64,000 nt of DNA from assembly GCF_039534975.1 (NCBI RefSeq), contig NZ_BAAAWH010000001.1, forward strand, positions 2,790,001-2,854,000, read 5' to 3'. Shown piece by piece: positions 27,575 to 36,752 of the stretch (within the stretch, counting starts at the first letter, position 1; the number at the start of each line of letters is the position of its first letter). The notes beneath the pieces are model-generated. The model did no database searches, was not told the origin of the DNA, and worked only from the letters and a program-made list of their open reading frames with translations. A program made the translations under genes and the position numbers. This DNA comes from Microbacterium terregens (GTDB lineage Bacteria > Actinomycetota > Actinomycetes > Actinomycetales > Microbacteriaceae).

Positions 27575-28510
27575 CTACCGGCGCGAATCCGCCAGCGCGA
27601 ATCCGGCGGTGTTGAGCGGAGCGGCGACCACCGGCCCCGACCGAAGCCGCCGACGCACGGGCGGCAGCGCACCGAGCACGATGCCTCCCAGCACGAGGAC
27701 GAGGCCCACACCCTGCGCGACGCCGAAGACTTCGCCGGCGAGCGCAACGCCGAGCACGACTCCGGTGACCGGGTTGAGCAGCCCCACGACGCCGACCACA
27801 CCCGCCGGCAGACGGCGCAGTCCGGTGAACCAGGCGACATAGGCCACAGCCGTCGCGATCACAGTGAGGTAGGCGAAGCCCAGCGCGGACGAGAACGTGA
27901 GCGTCGGCGGCGGACCCTCGAGCAGCACCGCGAACGGAATCAGCAGCACGGAACCGCCGACCAGCTGCCAAGACGACATCGTGACGGCGGGGATCTCCGA
28001 GCCCCACCGCGCGGTGAGGATGTAGCCGAACGACGACGCGATCATCGCGACGAGCGAGGCGGCGACTCCCCACGGGTCCACGGGGCCTCCGCCGAGTCCG
28101 AGCATGATCGCGACTCCGGCAAGACCCACGGCCGCGCCGACGAGCGCGACCATCCTCGGTCGCTGGCGAAGGATCGCCCACGCGAGCAGGGTCATGACCA
28201 CGGCGGATGTCGACATCAGCGTCGCGGCCAGGCTCGACGGCAGCCGCTGACCGGCGATGTAGATCAGCACGAAGAAGCCGCCCACGTTCAAGGCCCCCAG
28301 GACCATCGACCGCCACCACCATGCCCCGGTGGGCAGGCGGCGCGAGATCAGCAGCAGGATGAGCCCGGCGGGCAGGGCGCGCAGCAGTCCGCCCCACAGC
28401 GGCGACTCGGCGGGCAGCAGCTGCCGGGTCACGACATAGCTGCTCCCCCAGGCGATCGGGGCGATTGCGGTGACCAGCATCCAGCCGATTCGCGAGAATT
28501 TATCTTCCAC
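27575..28510 (-). CDS. EamA-family (drug/metabolite) transporter
   Basis: A 311-residue membrane protein with about ten hydrophobic helices in two EamA-like halves (first half from about residue 8, second from about 150 at VAASLVAMIASSFGYILTA). It starts at GTG 28510. DMT/EamA proteins export metabolites or amino acids; the substrate is unknown. It is divergent from a MarR regulator 40 bp away, and two inverted repeats lie over the shared promoter, which suggests control by that regulator. Confidence 0.88.
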   Translation of the reverse strand: MEDKFSRIGWMLVTAIAPIAWGSSYVVTRQLLPAESPLWGGLLRALPAGLILLLISRRLPTGAWWWRSMVLGALNVGGFFVLIYIAGQRLPSSLAATLMSTSAVVMTLLAWAILRQRPRMVALVGAAVGLAGVAIMLGLGGGPVDPWGVAASLVAMIASSFGYILTARWGSEIPAVTMSSWQLVGGSVLLIPFAVLLEGPPPTLTFSSALGFAYLTVIATAVAYVAWFTGLRRLPAGVVGVVGLLNPVTGVVLGVALAGEVFGVAQGVGLVLVLGGIVLGALPPVRRRLRSGPVVAAPLNTAGFALADSRR

Positions 28511-28539
28511 GGAAGACAGTTTATCTTACTGGCAAGATA
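28503..28539. promoter_or_regulatory. Twin inverted repeats between eamA-like and marR-like genes
   Basis: TCTTCC-AC-GGAAGA (28503-28516) overlaps the EamA start, and TATCTT-N6-AAGATA (28522-28539) ends 11 bp before the MarR start. Both share the TCTT/AAGA arms. They are probable MarR operators that would repress both genes until ligand is bound. Confidence 0.65.
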
Positions 28540-28550
28540 CTATCGCCGGT

Positions 28551-29051
28551 ATGGATGCCGCCCCCGACCGCGTCGCTCGAATCCAAGCCGAGTGGCGCCG
28601 CGAACGCCCCGACCTCGATCCCTCCCCGCAGGGCGTGATCGGGCGCCTGCATCGGCTGGCCGGCCTGCTCACCGAAGAACTGGCGGTGGTGTACTCACGC
28701 TACGGGCTGACCGAGGCGGACTTCGATGTGCTCGCCGCGCTGCGGCGCTCCGGTGCTCCCTACGCCCGCGCCGCCGGCGACCTCGCCGACCACACCATGA
28801 TCACCAGCGGCGGCCTCACCAAACGCGTCGACCGGCTCGTCGAGCGCGGGCTCGTCGAGCGGCGTGCCGGTTCCACCGATGCCCGCCAGCGCATCATCGC
28901 CCTGACGCCGGCCGGGGTCGAGGCGATCGACGCCGCGTTCACCGCCCATATGGCCAACGAGCATCGCCTCATCGACGCGATCGGCCGCGCCGACGCCGCG
29001 CGGCTCGAGTTGCTGCTCGAGCGCTGGCTGCGGGTGCTCGGCGACGACTGA
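28551..29051 (+). CDS. MarR-family transcriptional regulator
   Basis: A 166-residue winged-helix protein from ATG 28551; an in-frame earlier start would cross the operator. The winged HTH lies at about residues 45-110 (LTEADFDVLAALRRSG...DHTMITSGGLTKRVDRLVERGLVERR), followed by the DxR wing (TDARQRI). Flanking helices form the usual dimer interface. It probably controls the divergent EamA transporter through the two repeats at 28503-28539. Confidence 0.9.
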   Translation: MDAAPDRVARIQAEWRRERPDLDPSPQGVIGRLHRLAGLLTEELAVVYSRYGLTEADFDVLAALRRSGAPYARAAGDLADHTMITSGGLTKRVDRLVERGLVERRAGSTDARQRIIALTPAGVEAIDAAFTAHMANEHRLIDAIGRADAARLELLLERWLRVLGDD

Positions 29052-29057
29052 GGCGCG

Positions 29058-29555
29058 CTATGCGGCCAGGGCCAGGTAGGGCTCCCAGCACGGATCCGTT
29101 CGGTCGGTGCCGCGCACCGTCCATTGGACCCCCCGCGGCGGCCGCGGCGTGATCAGCAGGTCCCACCGCATCTCCTGCGGCGTGCGGTCACCCTTGAGGT
29201 TGTTGCAGCGCAGGCAGCAGGCCACGAGGTTCTCCCACGTGTCCGCCCCGCCTCGGGATCTGGGCAGGATGTGGTCGATGGTGGATGCCGCCTTGCCGCA
29301 GTATCCGCAGCGGTGCGCGTCGCGGCGCAGCACTCCGCGTCTGGTCACCGGGACGTGCCTGCCCCCGGGGACGCGCACATAGCGCGTCAGCAGGATCACG
29401 GCAGGGCGGTCGTAGGGTCTGCGCGCAGCCCAGACGGGTTCACCGTCGACATGCTCGACGACCACGGCTTTCTCGTTCATCACGAGCACGAGAGCCCGCT
29501 TGAACGACACGACAGCGAGCGGTTCGTAGCCCGCGTTGAGCACCAGAGTGCGCAT
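29058..29555 (-). CDS. HNH endonuclease
   Basis: A 165-residue protein of a type found once in most actinobacterial genomes. The HNH core reads CGYCGKAASTIDHILPRSRGG...ENLVACCLRCNN (about residues 83-120), with two CxxC zinc pairs and the catalytic His in IDHI. The N-terminus (VLNAGYEPLAVVSFKRAL) is also typical. The natural target is unknown; its conservation argues for a housekeeping rather than a defence role. Confidence 0.9.
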   Translation of the reverse strand: MRTLVLNAGYEPLAVVSFKRALVLVMNEKAVVVEHVDGEPVWAARRPYDRPAVILLTRYVRVPGGRHVPVTRRGVLRRDAHRCGYCGKAASTIDHILPRSRGGADTWENLVACCLRCNNLKGDRTPQEMRWDLLITPRPPRGVQWTVRGTDRTDPCWEPYLALAA

Positions 29556-29894
29556 TCCTCATCCTCTCGAACGGCCGGGACGGCTTCCCGGTGATTCGAC
29601 TTTCGAGACGTTTCGAGGTGCGCAGGGGCATGAAAAAAGCGCTGTCTACAGACAGCGCCTTGGCGCCACGGCAATGCCGCGGCAGTCACTCGTGCAATGC
29701 CGAAGGACGTAGCGTCCAATCGCATCCATGGTTCGGATGCGTGGTGTGCGGTCCATCGGCGCCCTCCGCTTTCTTTCAGCGTCGGGTTTCAGGCTAACGC
29801 ACGCGAAACCTGCACGGGTCGCAGCACCGGATGAACATACCGGGGCGTGTCGGCCGATGACGGCGTTCGCAAGGCCTGCGAACGCCCGATCCGG
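29556..29894. other. Gene-free stretch with a terminator
   Basis: No gene is seen in these 339 bp. A strong hairpin followed by T's (minus strand) lies at 29633-29658. Upstream of it (about 29670-29700) is a second inverted repeat GCCACGGC/GCCGCGGC, so a short 3'-UTR-derived RNA cannot be excluded. Confidence 0.4.
29633..29658 (-). terminator. Intrinsic terminator downstream of the M23 peptidase gene
   Basis: On the minus strand GCGCTGTC-TGTA-GACAGCGC (29639-29658) is followed by six T residues (29633-29638). It lies 236 bp after the peptidase stop. Confidence 0.8.
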
Positions 29895-30875
29895 TCAGCC
29901 GGCGTTGGCCTGGAGCCACGCCCACGGGTCGACGACGCCACCGTTGATGTGCACCTCGAAGTGGAGGTGGTTGGCGGTGGAGCTGCCCGTGCTGCCGACG
30001 AGACCGATGATCTGCCCGGCCTCGACGTACTGTCCCGCGGACACCTGCCGGCTGCCGTAGGTCATGTGGCCGTAGAGGGTGTTGACCGACTGTCCGGCCA
30101 GAACGTGGTCGATCGAGACCGCCACGCCGTACCCGCCGTAGCTCTCCTGCGAGACGCTCACGACACCGGCGGCGGCGGCGTAGATCGGGGTGCCGCCCGA
30201 CGCGAGCAGGTCGACTCCCTGGTGATAGCCGGAGTCCCACAGTCCGCGACCGAGGGTGAAGTTCAGAAGGGGCCAGCGCACTTCGCCGCTGCCGGGCGAG
30301 ACGAGGGCGATGTTGACGGGAAGTCCCGCCGACACGGACGTGGTCAGACGCGCACGGGCCTCGGCGGCTGCTGCCGCTGCCTCTTCGGCCTTGCGCTGAT
30401 CGATCTCTTCCTGCGTCGTGGCCGAATAGCTCTCGCGTGCGAAGGCTGCTCCGGTGGAGTCCGAGGCGACCAGCAGCGACTGCGCATCGTCGGCGGCGAC
30501 CTGCTGCAGCGTGACGGAATCGGACTCGGGGCTCCAGGCGCCGTACGCGGGCAGAGCGACCGTGGCGATCAGACCGCCGACCATGCTGAGGATGACCAGA
30601 CTGCGCAGCGGTCCGGATTTCTTGCCCGACGCACGCCCCGCAGGTGCCGTACGAGCGGCTCGCTGCTTCTTGGGACGGGGGGCGACAGCAGTCTTGGTGC
30701 GCGCCGCAGCGCTGCTTCGTCCGCGGACGCGGCGCGTGAGACTGGTCTCTTCGCGCTGGGGGTCGGTCGCGGGCGAGTGTATTTCTTCAGCCAATAGTTC
30801 CTCCGGCGCCTCCGCACCCGCAGGTACTGGCTCGTCAGCATTCGATGTCGGGGCACGATGCAGGTGGGACCACAT
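29895..30875 (-). CDS. M23-family peptidase (LytM-type), membrane-anchored
   Basis: A 326-residue protein from ATG 30875. It has a charged, Ala/Lys-rich cytoplasmic N-terminus, one membrane segment (about residues 92-114), a coiled-coil-like Ala/Glu-rich stretch (155-178) and a C-terminal LytM domain. Zinc and catalytic residues are visible: H218 and D222 in HQGVD, H303 and H305 in HLHFEV. The domain normally cuts peptide cross-links in peptidoglycan, outside the cell membrane. A frame extending to 31028 exists, but it would overlap the likely promoter. Confidence 0.88.
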   Translation of the reverse strand: MWSHLHRAPTSNADEPVPAGAEAPEELLAEEIHSPATDPQREETSLTRRVRGRSSAAARTKTAVAPRPKKQRAARTAPAGRASGKKSGPLRSLVILSMVGGLIATVALPAYGAWSPESDSVTLQQVAADDAQSLLVASDSTGAAFARESYSATTQEEIDQRKAEEAAAAAAEARARLTTSVSAGLPVNIALVSPGSGEVRWPLLNFTLGRGLWDSGYHQGVDLLASGGTPIYAAAAGVVSVSQESYGGYGVAVSIDHVLAGQSVNTLYGHMTYGSRQVSAGQYVEAGQIIGLVGSTGSSTANHLHFEVHINGGVVDPWAWLQANAG

Positions 30876-30959
30876 GGACGACGAACCGGGGAGGCAATCC
30901 GTGTGGCGTCCGACGGCGGGCTTCTCGCCTGTGGACTCCCTCACGCTACCTGAAGGTAA

Positions 30960-30987
30960 CGAATATGTCACGCTGGGCGACTGGCAA
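30960..30987 (-). promoter_or_regulatory. Possible promoter of the M23 peptidase gene
   Basis: On the minus strand TTGCCA (30982-30987) and TATTCG (30960-30965) are separated by 16 nt, about 85 bp upstream of the ATG at 30875. The match is moderate. Confidence 0.35.
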
Positions 30988-31054
30988 GGTCCTGCGCATG
31001 TGATGCACGGTGAGGGATGCCGCGGCATCCCTCACCGCACATCGACGGCGCGAC

Positions 31055-31756
31055 TCAGCGGGAGTCGTCGACGAGGAAGATGTGGGACGCGATCTCGACG
31101 GGCAACTCGAGGCCTTCGTCGTTGCCGTCCATCTGCACCAGGACGTAGCCCTCGCTGTAGCGGTAGTCGCCGGTTCTTCCCGGCAGGACGCCCGCGGCCT
31201 TGAGCTGCTGCAGCAGCTCGGGATCGACCTGCACGGGCTCGGCGAGTCGTCGCACGGTGCCGGTGATCGGCCCGCCCGCATCGTTGAGGCGCCGCACGAG
31301 ACCGATGACCCCCTGCTCGAAGGTCTTGGCCGGCATGTCGCCGAGCTGGTCCAGCCCCGGGATCGGGTTGCCGTACGGGGATTCGGTGGGATGCCCGAGC
31401 AGCTCGACCAGGCGCCGCTCGACCTGCTCACTCATGACGTGCTCCCAGCGGCAGGCCTCTTCGTGCACATAAGCCCAGTCCAGGCCGATGACGTCGGAGA
31501 GCAGCCGCTCGGCGAGCCGATGCTTGCGCATCACGTCCGCGGCCTTCTGACGACCGCTGTCGGTCAGCTCGAGGGTGCGGTCTTCGGAGACGACGACGAG
31601 ACCGTCGCGCTCCATCCGTCCGACGGTCTGCGACACCGTGGGACCCGAGTGACCGAGTCGCTCGGAGATGCGCGCACGCAGGGGAACGATGTTCTCTTCC
31701 TCGAGTTCGAGGATCGTGCGCAGATACATCTCTGTCGTGTCGATCAGGTCGGTCAT
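31055..31756 (-). CDS. DtxR/IdeR-family metal-dependent regulator
   Basis: A 233-residue repressor. The winged HTH is at residues about 5-65 (TTEMYLRTILELEEE...GHSGPTVSQTVGRMERDGLV). The metal-binding/dimerisation domain follows, with HRLAERLL, YVHEEACRWEHVMSE and the GNPIPG motif (about 75-140). A C-terminal SH3-like FeoA domain ends the protein. Metal ligands in the E..C..EH region are intact as in DtxR. It likely represses iron-uptake or manganese genes. A DtxR-like box 22 bp upstream suggests autoregulation. Confidence 0.9.
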   Translation of the reverse strand: MTDLIDTTEMYLRTILELEEENIVPLRARISERLGHSGPTVSQTVGRMERDGLVVVSEDRTLELTDSGRQKAADVMRKHRLAERLLSDVIGLDWAYVHEEACRWEHVMSEQVERRLVELLGHPTESPYGNPIPGLDQLGDMPAKTFEQGVIGLVRRLNDAGGPITGTVRRLAEPVQVDPELLQQLKAAGVLPGRTGDYRYSEGYVLVQMDGNDEGLELPVEIASHIFLVDDSR

Positions 31757-31777
31757 TGTGCCTCGCAGACGCGGAAA

Positions 31778-31796
31778 TAGTGCAAGGCAAGCCTAG
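31778..31796. promoter_or_regulatory. Possible DtxR/IdeR box
   Basis: On the minus strand CTAGGCTTGCCTTGCACTA matches the 19-bp DtxR consensus (TWAGGTTAGSCTWACCTWA) at 13 positions by my alignment. It is placed between the likely promoter and the start of the dtxR-like gene. Confidence 0.45.
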
Positions 31797-31907
31797 CCAG
31801 TCCTGCACGGACGACGGCCGGCGGGTGCTGGCACGTACTCAGCCTCGCGGCGCGCGCTCTCTTACGGGCCGCGAGGACGAAACCGGGCCGCGAGCGCGGC
31901 CCCGGGT

Positions 31908-32042
31908 CTACTTGCGTGTCGCGTCGGTCACGTCGTTGCCGGCGCGACCTGCGCCCTTGGCCTTCTTGTCGGCGCGCTTCTCTTTCAGAGTGCGCGACGC
32001 GGCGGTCTTGGCGGACGATTTCTTGGGGGACTTATCTGACAC
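31908..32042 (-). CDS. Small, very basic hypothetical protein
   Basis: A 44-residue protein from GTG 32042, with AGAGGG about 7 nt upstream. It is rich in Lys, Ala and Ser (SDKSPKKSSAKTAASRTLKEKR) and ends NDVTDATRK. Such short lysine-rich proteins are common in Microbacteriaceae, but no function is known to me; nucleic-acid binding would suit the charge. A longer frame to 32123 lacks the composition upstream. Confidence 0.55.
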   Translation of the reverse strand: MSDKSPKKSSAKTAASRTLKEKRADKKAKGAGRAGNDVTDATRK

Positions 32043-32196
32043 GATGACGCCCTCTGCTCGGGAGCCCGACCGGGCCCCGTGCGGCAACCATAGCCGCGCC
32101 ATCCGGGAAACACCGGTGCGCACCGGCGCCTGTCATCGGCGGTGCACGCGTCCCGGTATGACACGGCGAGAAAGGGCACCGTGCTCGCGACCTTAG

Positions 32197-33336
<1,140 letters not shown>

Positions 33337-33351
33337 CGCGCTTCGGGTCAA

Positions 33352-33558
33352 GGTCGAGTAGGGCGCGCAGCGCCCGTATCGAGACCTCTCCCGAGTTCCA
33401 ACGTCGAACGGTCCAGGTCCAAGTCCAAGGTCGAGTAGGGCGCGCAGCGCCCGTATCGAGACCTCTACCGGGTTCCGACGTCGAACGGTCCAAGTCCAAG
33501 GCCAAGCCCAGGTCCAGGTCCAACGTCGAGTAGGGCGCGCAGCGCCCGTACCGAGACC
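33352..33558. repeat. Three REP-like 35-bp palindromes after serC
   Basis: Copies at 33352-33386, 33429-33463 and 33524-33558 carry arms GGTCGAGTAG/CGTATCGAGACC and the inner hairpin GGCGCGCAGCGCC; the third has two changes (CGTCGAG, CGTACCGAG). Spacers repeat TCGAACGGTCCAGGTCC-like sequence. They separate serC from the convergent DUF3027 gene; no gene lies in 33337-33567. Confidence 0.95.
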
Positions 33559-33567
33559 TCTACTCAG

Positions 33568-34206
33568 TCACGACCTCGAGCGGTCCTGGATCGCGAAGTC
33601 CGCATCCGACTCGTCATCGTCGTCGTCGTCATCGTCATCGTCATCATCGTCGTCGTCGTCGTCATCATCGTCATCGTCATCGTCATCGTCATCATCGTCG
33701 TCGTCGTCCGCGTCATCCGAGAGTTCGTCGATGTCGACGCCGTCCACATCGCCGGAGTGCAGGATCGGCGAGCCGTCGTTGTCGAAGTCCGCGGCATCCA
33801 GATCGTCCACGTCGTCGAGATCGTCATCGTCATCGTCCTCGTCGGCGACGTCCAGATCATCGGTGGCGAGGCCCTGGGCCGCCAGCGCGGCCTGCGTCGC
33901 CTGATACTCGGCCAGGCGCTCGGCCCACGGCAGCCAGTCCGGCGCGATCAGCGCGCCGTTACCGGGGACGAGCTCGACTTCGAGCACCGTCGGCGCGGAA
34001 TCCTCGACCTGCGCGAGGCTCACGGTCCAGAACCAGCCCGGATACCCCTCCATGCGGTTGTCGAACCTCAGCGTGAGAACGCCGTCGTCATGCACCGTCG
34101 CCTCGGCGAGGTCTCCGATGGTCGACGCCGGCGTGATCTCGCGCAGAGCGGCCAGCGCCAGCTCCCGTGCTGTCGTCTCGTCGATCGGCTCAGGCGTCGA
34201 AGTCAT
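33568..34206 (-). CDS. DUF3027-type protein with a 32-residue poly-aspartate tract
   Basis: A 212-residue protein from ATG 34206. The N-terminal 110 residues (ARELALAALREI...VTVHDDGVLTLRF...YPGWFWTVSLAQ) match what I know as DUF3027, a small actinobacterial family of unknown function. The C-terminal half is extremely acidic and includes an uninterrupted run of 32 Asp codons (33613-33708), then DESDADFAIQDRSRS. The start lies inside the end of the upstream cold-shock gene (17-nt overlap), so the two are coupled. The GAT/GAC tract is a likely slippage site. Confidence 0.85.
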   Translation of the reverse strand: MTSTPEPIDETTARELALAALREITPASTIGDLAEATVHDDGVLTLRFDNRMEGYPGWFWTVSLAQVEDSAPTVLEVELVPGNGALIAPDWLPWAERLAEYQATQAALAAQGLATDDLDVADEDDDDDDLDDVDDLDAADFDNDGSPILHSGDVDGVDIDELSDDADDDDDDDDDDDDDDDDDDDDDDDDDDDDDDDDESDADFAIQDRSRS

Positions 34207-34573
34207 CGGCGACCTTGCGCAGCACGGCCGCGACCTTCTTGCCGTGCGCACCGCTCGGGTAGCGGCCCCGGCGGAGATCTCCACCGATGCCGTCGAGCAG
34301 CTTCACGAGATCCTCGACGATGATCGCCATGTCGTCGGCGGGCTTGCGCTGCGCCTTGGCAAGACTCGGAGGGGCCTCCAGGACCCGCACGGACAGTGCC
34401 TGAAGTCCGCGCTTGCCGTCTGCCACGCCGAACTCCAGACGGGTTCCCGCCTTCGGTGCTGGTGCGTCGGCGGGCAGGGCGGTCGCATGCAGGAAGACGT
34501 CCTGGCCGTCATCGGATGCGATGAAGCCGAACCCCTTCTCCTCGTCGTAGAACCTGACCTTGCCGGTGGGCAT
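34190..34573 (-). CDS. Cold-shock-domain protein with a C-terminal extension
   Basis: A 127-residue protein from ATG 34573. Residues 1-65 are a cold-shock domain with RNP1-like EKGFGFIAS and RNP2-like DVFLHAT motifs, which binds single-stranded nucleic acid. An extra 60 residues (KPADDMAIIVEDLVKLLDGIGGDL...VLRKVADDFDA) form a probable helical tail. It overlaps the DUF3027 gene by 17 nt, an association common in Actinobacteria. Role: RNA chaperone by family. Confidence 0.9.
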   Translation of the reverse strand: MPTGKVRFYDEEKGFGFIASDDGQDVFLHATALPADAPAPKAGTRLEFGVADGKRGLQALSVRVLEAPPSLAKAQRKPADDMAIIVEDLVKLLDGIGGDLRRGRYPSGAHGKKVAAVLRKVADDFDA

Positions 34574-34682
34574 GGAAACCTCGCTGTGTCGTGCGCCCTC
34601 GTGCGATGGGCATGGCGGAACCGGAGCCGATCGGCCCTGCCCACAGCCTACGGCACGCCCGACACCCGATAGGCTGTGCCCA

Positions 34683-34952
34683 ATGAGCACGCGCACCCCT
34701 GGCGGGGACATTCCGATTCGCCGCCTCGACCGCATTCTGGCCTTCATGTCACTGGGTCTGGCGGTCTTGTCGATCGGGTGCTTCGTCGCGGTCATCATCG
34801 CTCGTCCTGCCGGCGTGACTGACTTCACCGAGGGCCTCTGGCCCGTCGTGGCTCTGCTTCCGCTGATCGCCCTTCCCGTCGCGTTCCTCATGATCGTGGC
34901 GCTGCTGATCATGACTTTCGTGCGAAGGGCGCGAGCCAACCGGGGGAACTGA
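34683..34952 (+). CDS. Small membrane protein with two helices
   Basis: An 89-residue protein from ATG 34683. Two hydrophobic segments are clear (about residues 18-40 and 52-80), followed by a basic end RRARANRGN. There is no recognised family. It ends directly before the ATG of the helicase-associated gene (TGA followed by ATG with no gap), so they are probably cotranscribed. Confidence 0.7.
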   Translation: MSTRTPGGDIPIRRLDRILAFMSLGLAVLSIGCFVAVIIARPAGVTDFTEGLWPVVALLPLIALPVAFLMIVALLIMTFVRRARANRGN

Positions 34953-36686
34953 ATGGTCTCCGACGAGCGCGCACTCGCCATACGCCTCGCGTCCACCGAC
35001 GACGACGCACTCGCTCACACGTTCGCTGAGCGCGGTGTCGCTCCGGCGGCGAATTGGCACGACTTCTTCGACGCCGCGGCCGGGATGCTGGATCCCGCGT
35101 CGGTGGAACGCGCTGTGGCACGCCTCCCCCGCACCGCCCTCGTGTCACTGGCCGAAGCCCTGGAGGGCTCGGCAGTCGACGCGAGCGACGCCGAACTGCT
35201 GCAGTCTCTGGCCCTCGTCGGCGACACCGCCGCGCCCTACGCCGCGGTCGGCGCACGGGTGCGCTCGCTCGTCGCGGCGCGCCCCGAGGCATTCGTGGCC
35301 GAGCCCGACAGCTCCGTCGCCCTCGCCGACGCCGCCGATGCCGCCGCTGCGGCCGAACGTGCGTTCACGACGGTCGGCATCGTCGCGGACGTCCTGCTCG
35401 CGGGGCTGCACACGCCGCTGTCGCGCACCGGCACGGGTGCGGTGAGTGCGGTCGATCGTCGGCGCCTGATGGATGCCGGAGTCCTGGGCTCCGCCGAGGA
35501 CATCGACGACCTTGTGGCCGCGGCCGAGGCAGCCGACCTCGTGATGCCGGTGGGCCGCGAATGGATCGTCACCGGCGCGGGGCTGGAGTGGCTCGAAGCG
35601 ACGACGACTCGCCGCTGGTCGAGCGTCGCCGTCGGACTGCGGGCGGCTCTTCCCCCCGGCCTGCGCACCCCCGAGGGCGGATTCCGAACACCGGACGCGT
35701 GGGCGGACGCCTACCCCCTGCACACGGAGTGGGCCGACCGCGCGGCGCGTCTGCGGCGCATCGCCGAGATGTGGGGCCTGATCACGCCCGCCGGCACGGA
35801 GCCGGCGTGGACGTCATCCCTCCGCGCGGGCGGAGAGCCCGACACCGAGACGCTCGCCGCGCACCTGCCCGCCGAGATCGACCGCGTCTACCTGCAGGCG
35901 GATCTGACGGCGATCGCCCCGGGCCCCCTCGCGCCCGCGCTCGACCTGCGACTCCGCACGATCGCGGTCCGCGAATCGAGGGCCCAGGCCTCCACCTACC
36001 GGTTCAGCACGGAGTCCCTCGGCGCGGGCATGACCGAGGGCGAGACGGCCGAGTCGATCCGCTCATTCCTCGGTGCCATCTCGCTGACCGGCATCCCCCA
36101 GCCTCTGGACTACCTCGTCGACAGCACCGCCGCGCGGCATGGGCTGATCCGGGTACGCACGGACGAGGCATCCGGTCGCACGCGCCTCGAAGCCACCGAT
36201 CTGGCACTGCGCGACACGATCCTGGTCGACCAGGCCCTGCGGCCACTCGGCTTCGTACGCGACGGGCACGAGCTCGTCTCCCGGGCCGTCCGCGACTCCG
36301 TGTACTGGGCTCTCGCTGACGCCCGCTATCCGGTCGTGGCGCTGGATGCCGCCGGCGCACCCGAATCCCTTCATCGCCGTGCACGCGCCGCTGAGGCCGC
36401 AGCTCCGGCGGAGCCTCGCGATGTGTACGCGCGTCTGATCGGCGCACTCCGCGCCGGGCACGAATCGGATGCCGATGCGGCGTGGCTGGGCCGTGAGCTG
36501 GAACAGGCCGTCCGCATGAAGTCGGCGATCATCGTCGTCGTCCTGATGCCGGACGGCACCGAGCGGTCACTCACACTCGAAGCCTCGGGGCTCGGCGGCG
36601 GCCGCCTGCGCGGGCGCGACCGCGGCGCGGACGTGGAGCGCACCCTTCCCGTCTCGAGCATCGTCAGCGTCCGTCCCGCGCTCTGA
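34953..36686 (+). CDS. Helicase-associated domain protein (partner of XPB)
   Basis: A 577-residue protein. The C-terminal 300 residues (IDRVYLQADLTAIAPGPLAPALD... and FSTESLGAGMTEGETAESIRSFL...) match the XPB/Ssl2-like helicase-associated domain seen in Actinobacteria. No Walker motifs are present, so it is not itself a helicase. The N-terminus is alpha-helical and acidic. It lies 66 bp upstream of the XPB helicase gene in the same direction, a conserved pair; a shared role in DNA repair is inferred. Confidence 0.8.
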   Translation: MVSDERALAIRLASTDDDALAHTFAERGVAPAANWHDFFDAAAGMLDPASVERAVARLPRTALVSLAEALEGSAVDASDAELLQSLALVGDTAAPYAAVGARVRSLVAARPEAFVAEPDSSVALADAADAAAAAERAFTTVGIVADVLLAGLHTPLSRTGTGAVSAVDRRRLMDAGVLGSAEDIDDLVAAAEAADLVMPVGREWIVTGAGLEWLEATTTRRWSSVAVGLRAALPPGLRTPEGGFRTPDAWADAYPLHTEWADRAARLRRIAEMWGLITPAGTEPAWTSSLRAGGEPDTETLAAHLPAEIDRVYLQADLTAIAPGPLAPALDLRLRTIAVRESRAQASTYRFSTESLGAGMTEGETAESIRSFLGAISLTGIPQPLDYLVDSTAARHGLIRVRTDEASGRTRLEATDLALRDTILVDQALRPLGFVRDGHELVSRAVRDSVYWALADARYPVVALDAAGAPESLHRRARAAEAAAPAEPRDVYARLIGALRAGHESDADAAWLGRELEQAVRMKSAIIVVVLMPDGTERSLTLEASGLGGGRLRGRDRGADVERTLPVSSIVSVRPAL

Positions 36687-36752
36687 GCGTGACTCACTCC
36701 CCCACAGCCGCCGCGAGCCGCCGACGCCGCTGCCGGGCTAGAATTGACCCTT

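Noticed and set aside
30876..31054. A c-di-AMP (ydaO-type) riboswitch ahead of the M23 gene
   Set aside because: Actinobacterial M23/Rpf genes often carry one, but I could not find its conserved purine-rich core in this leader.
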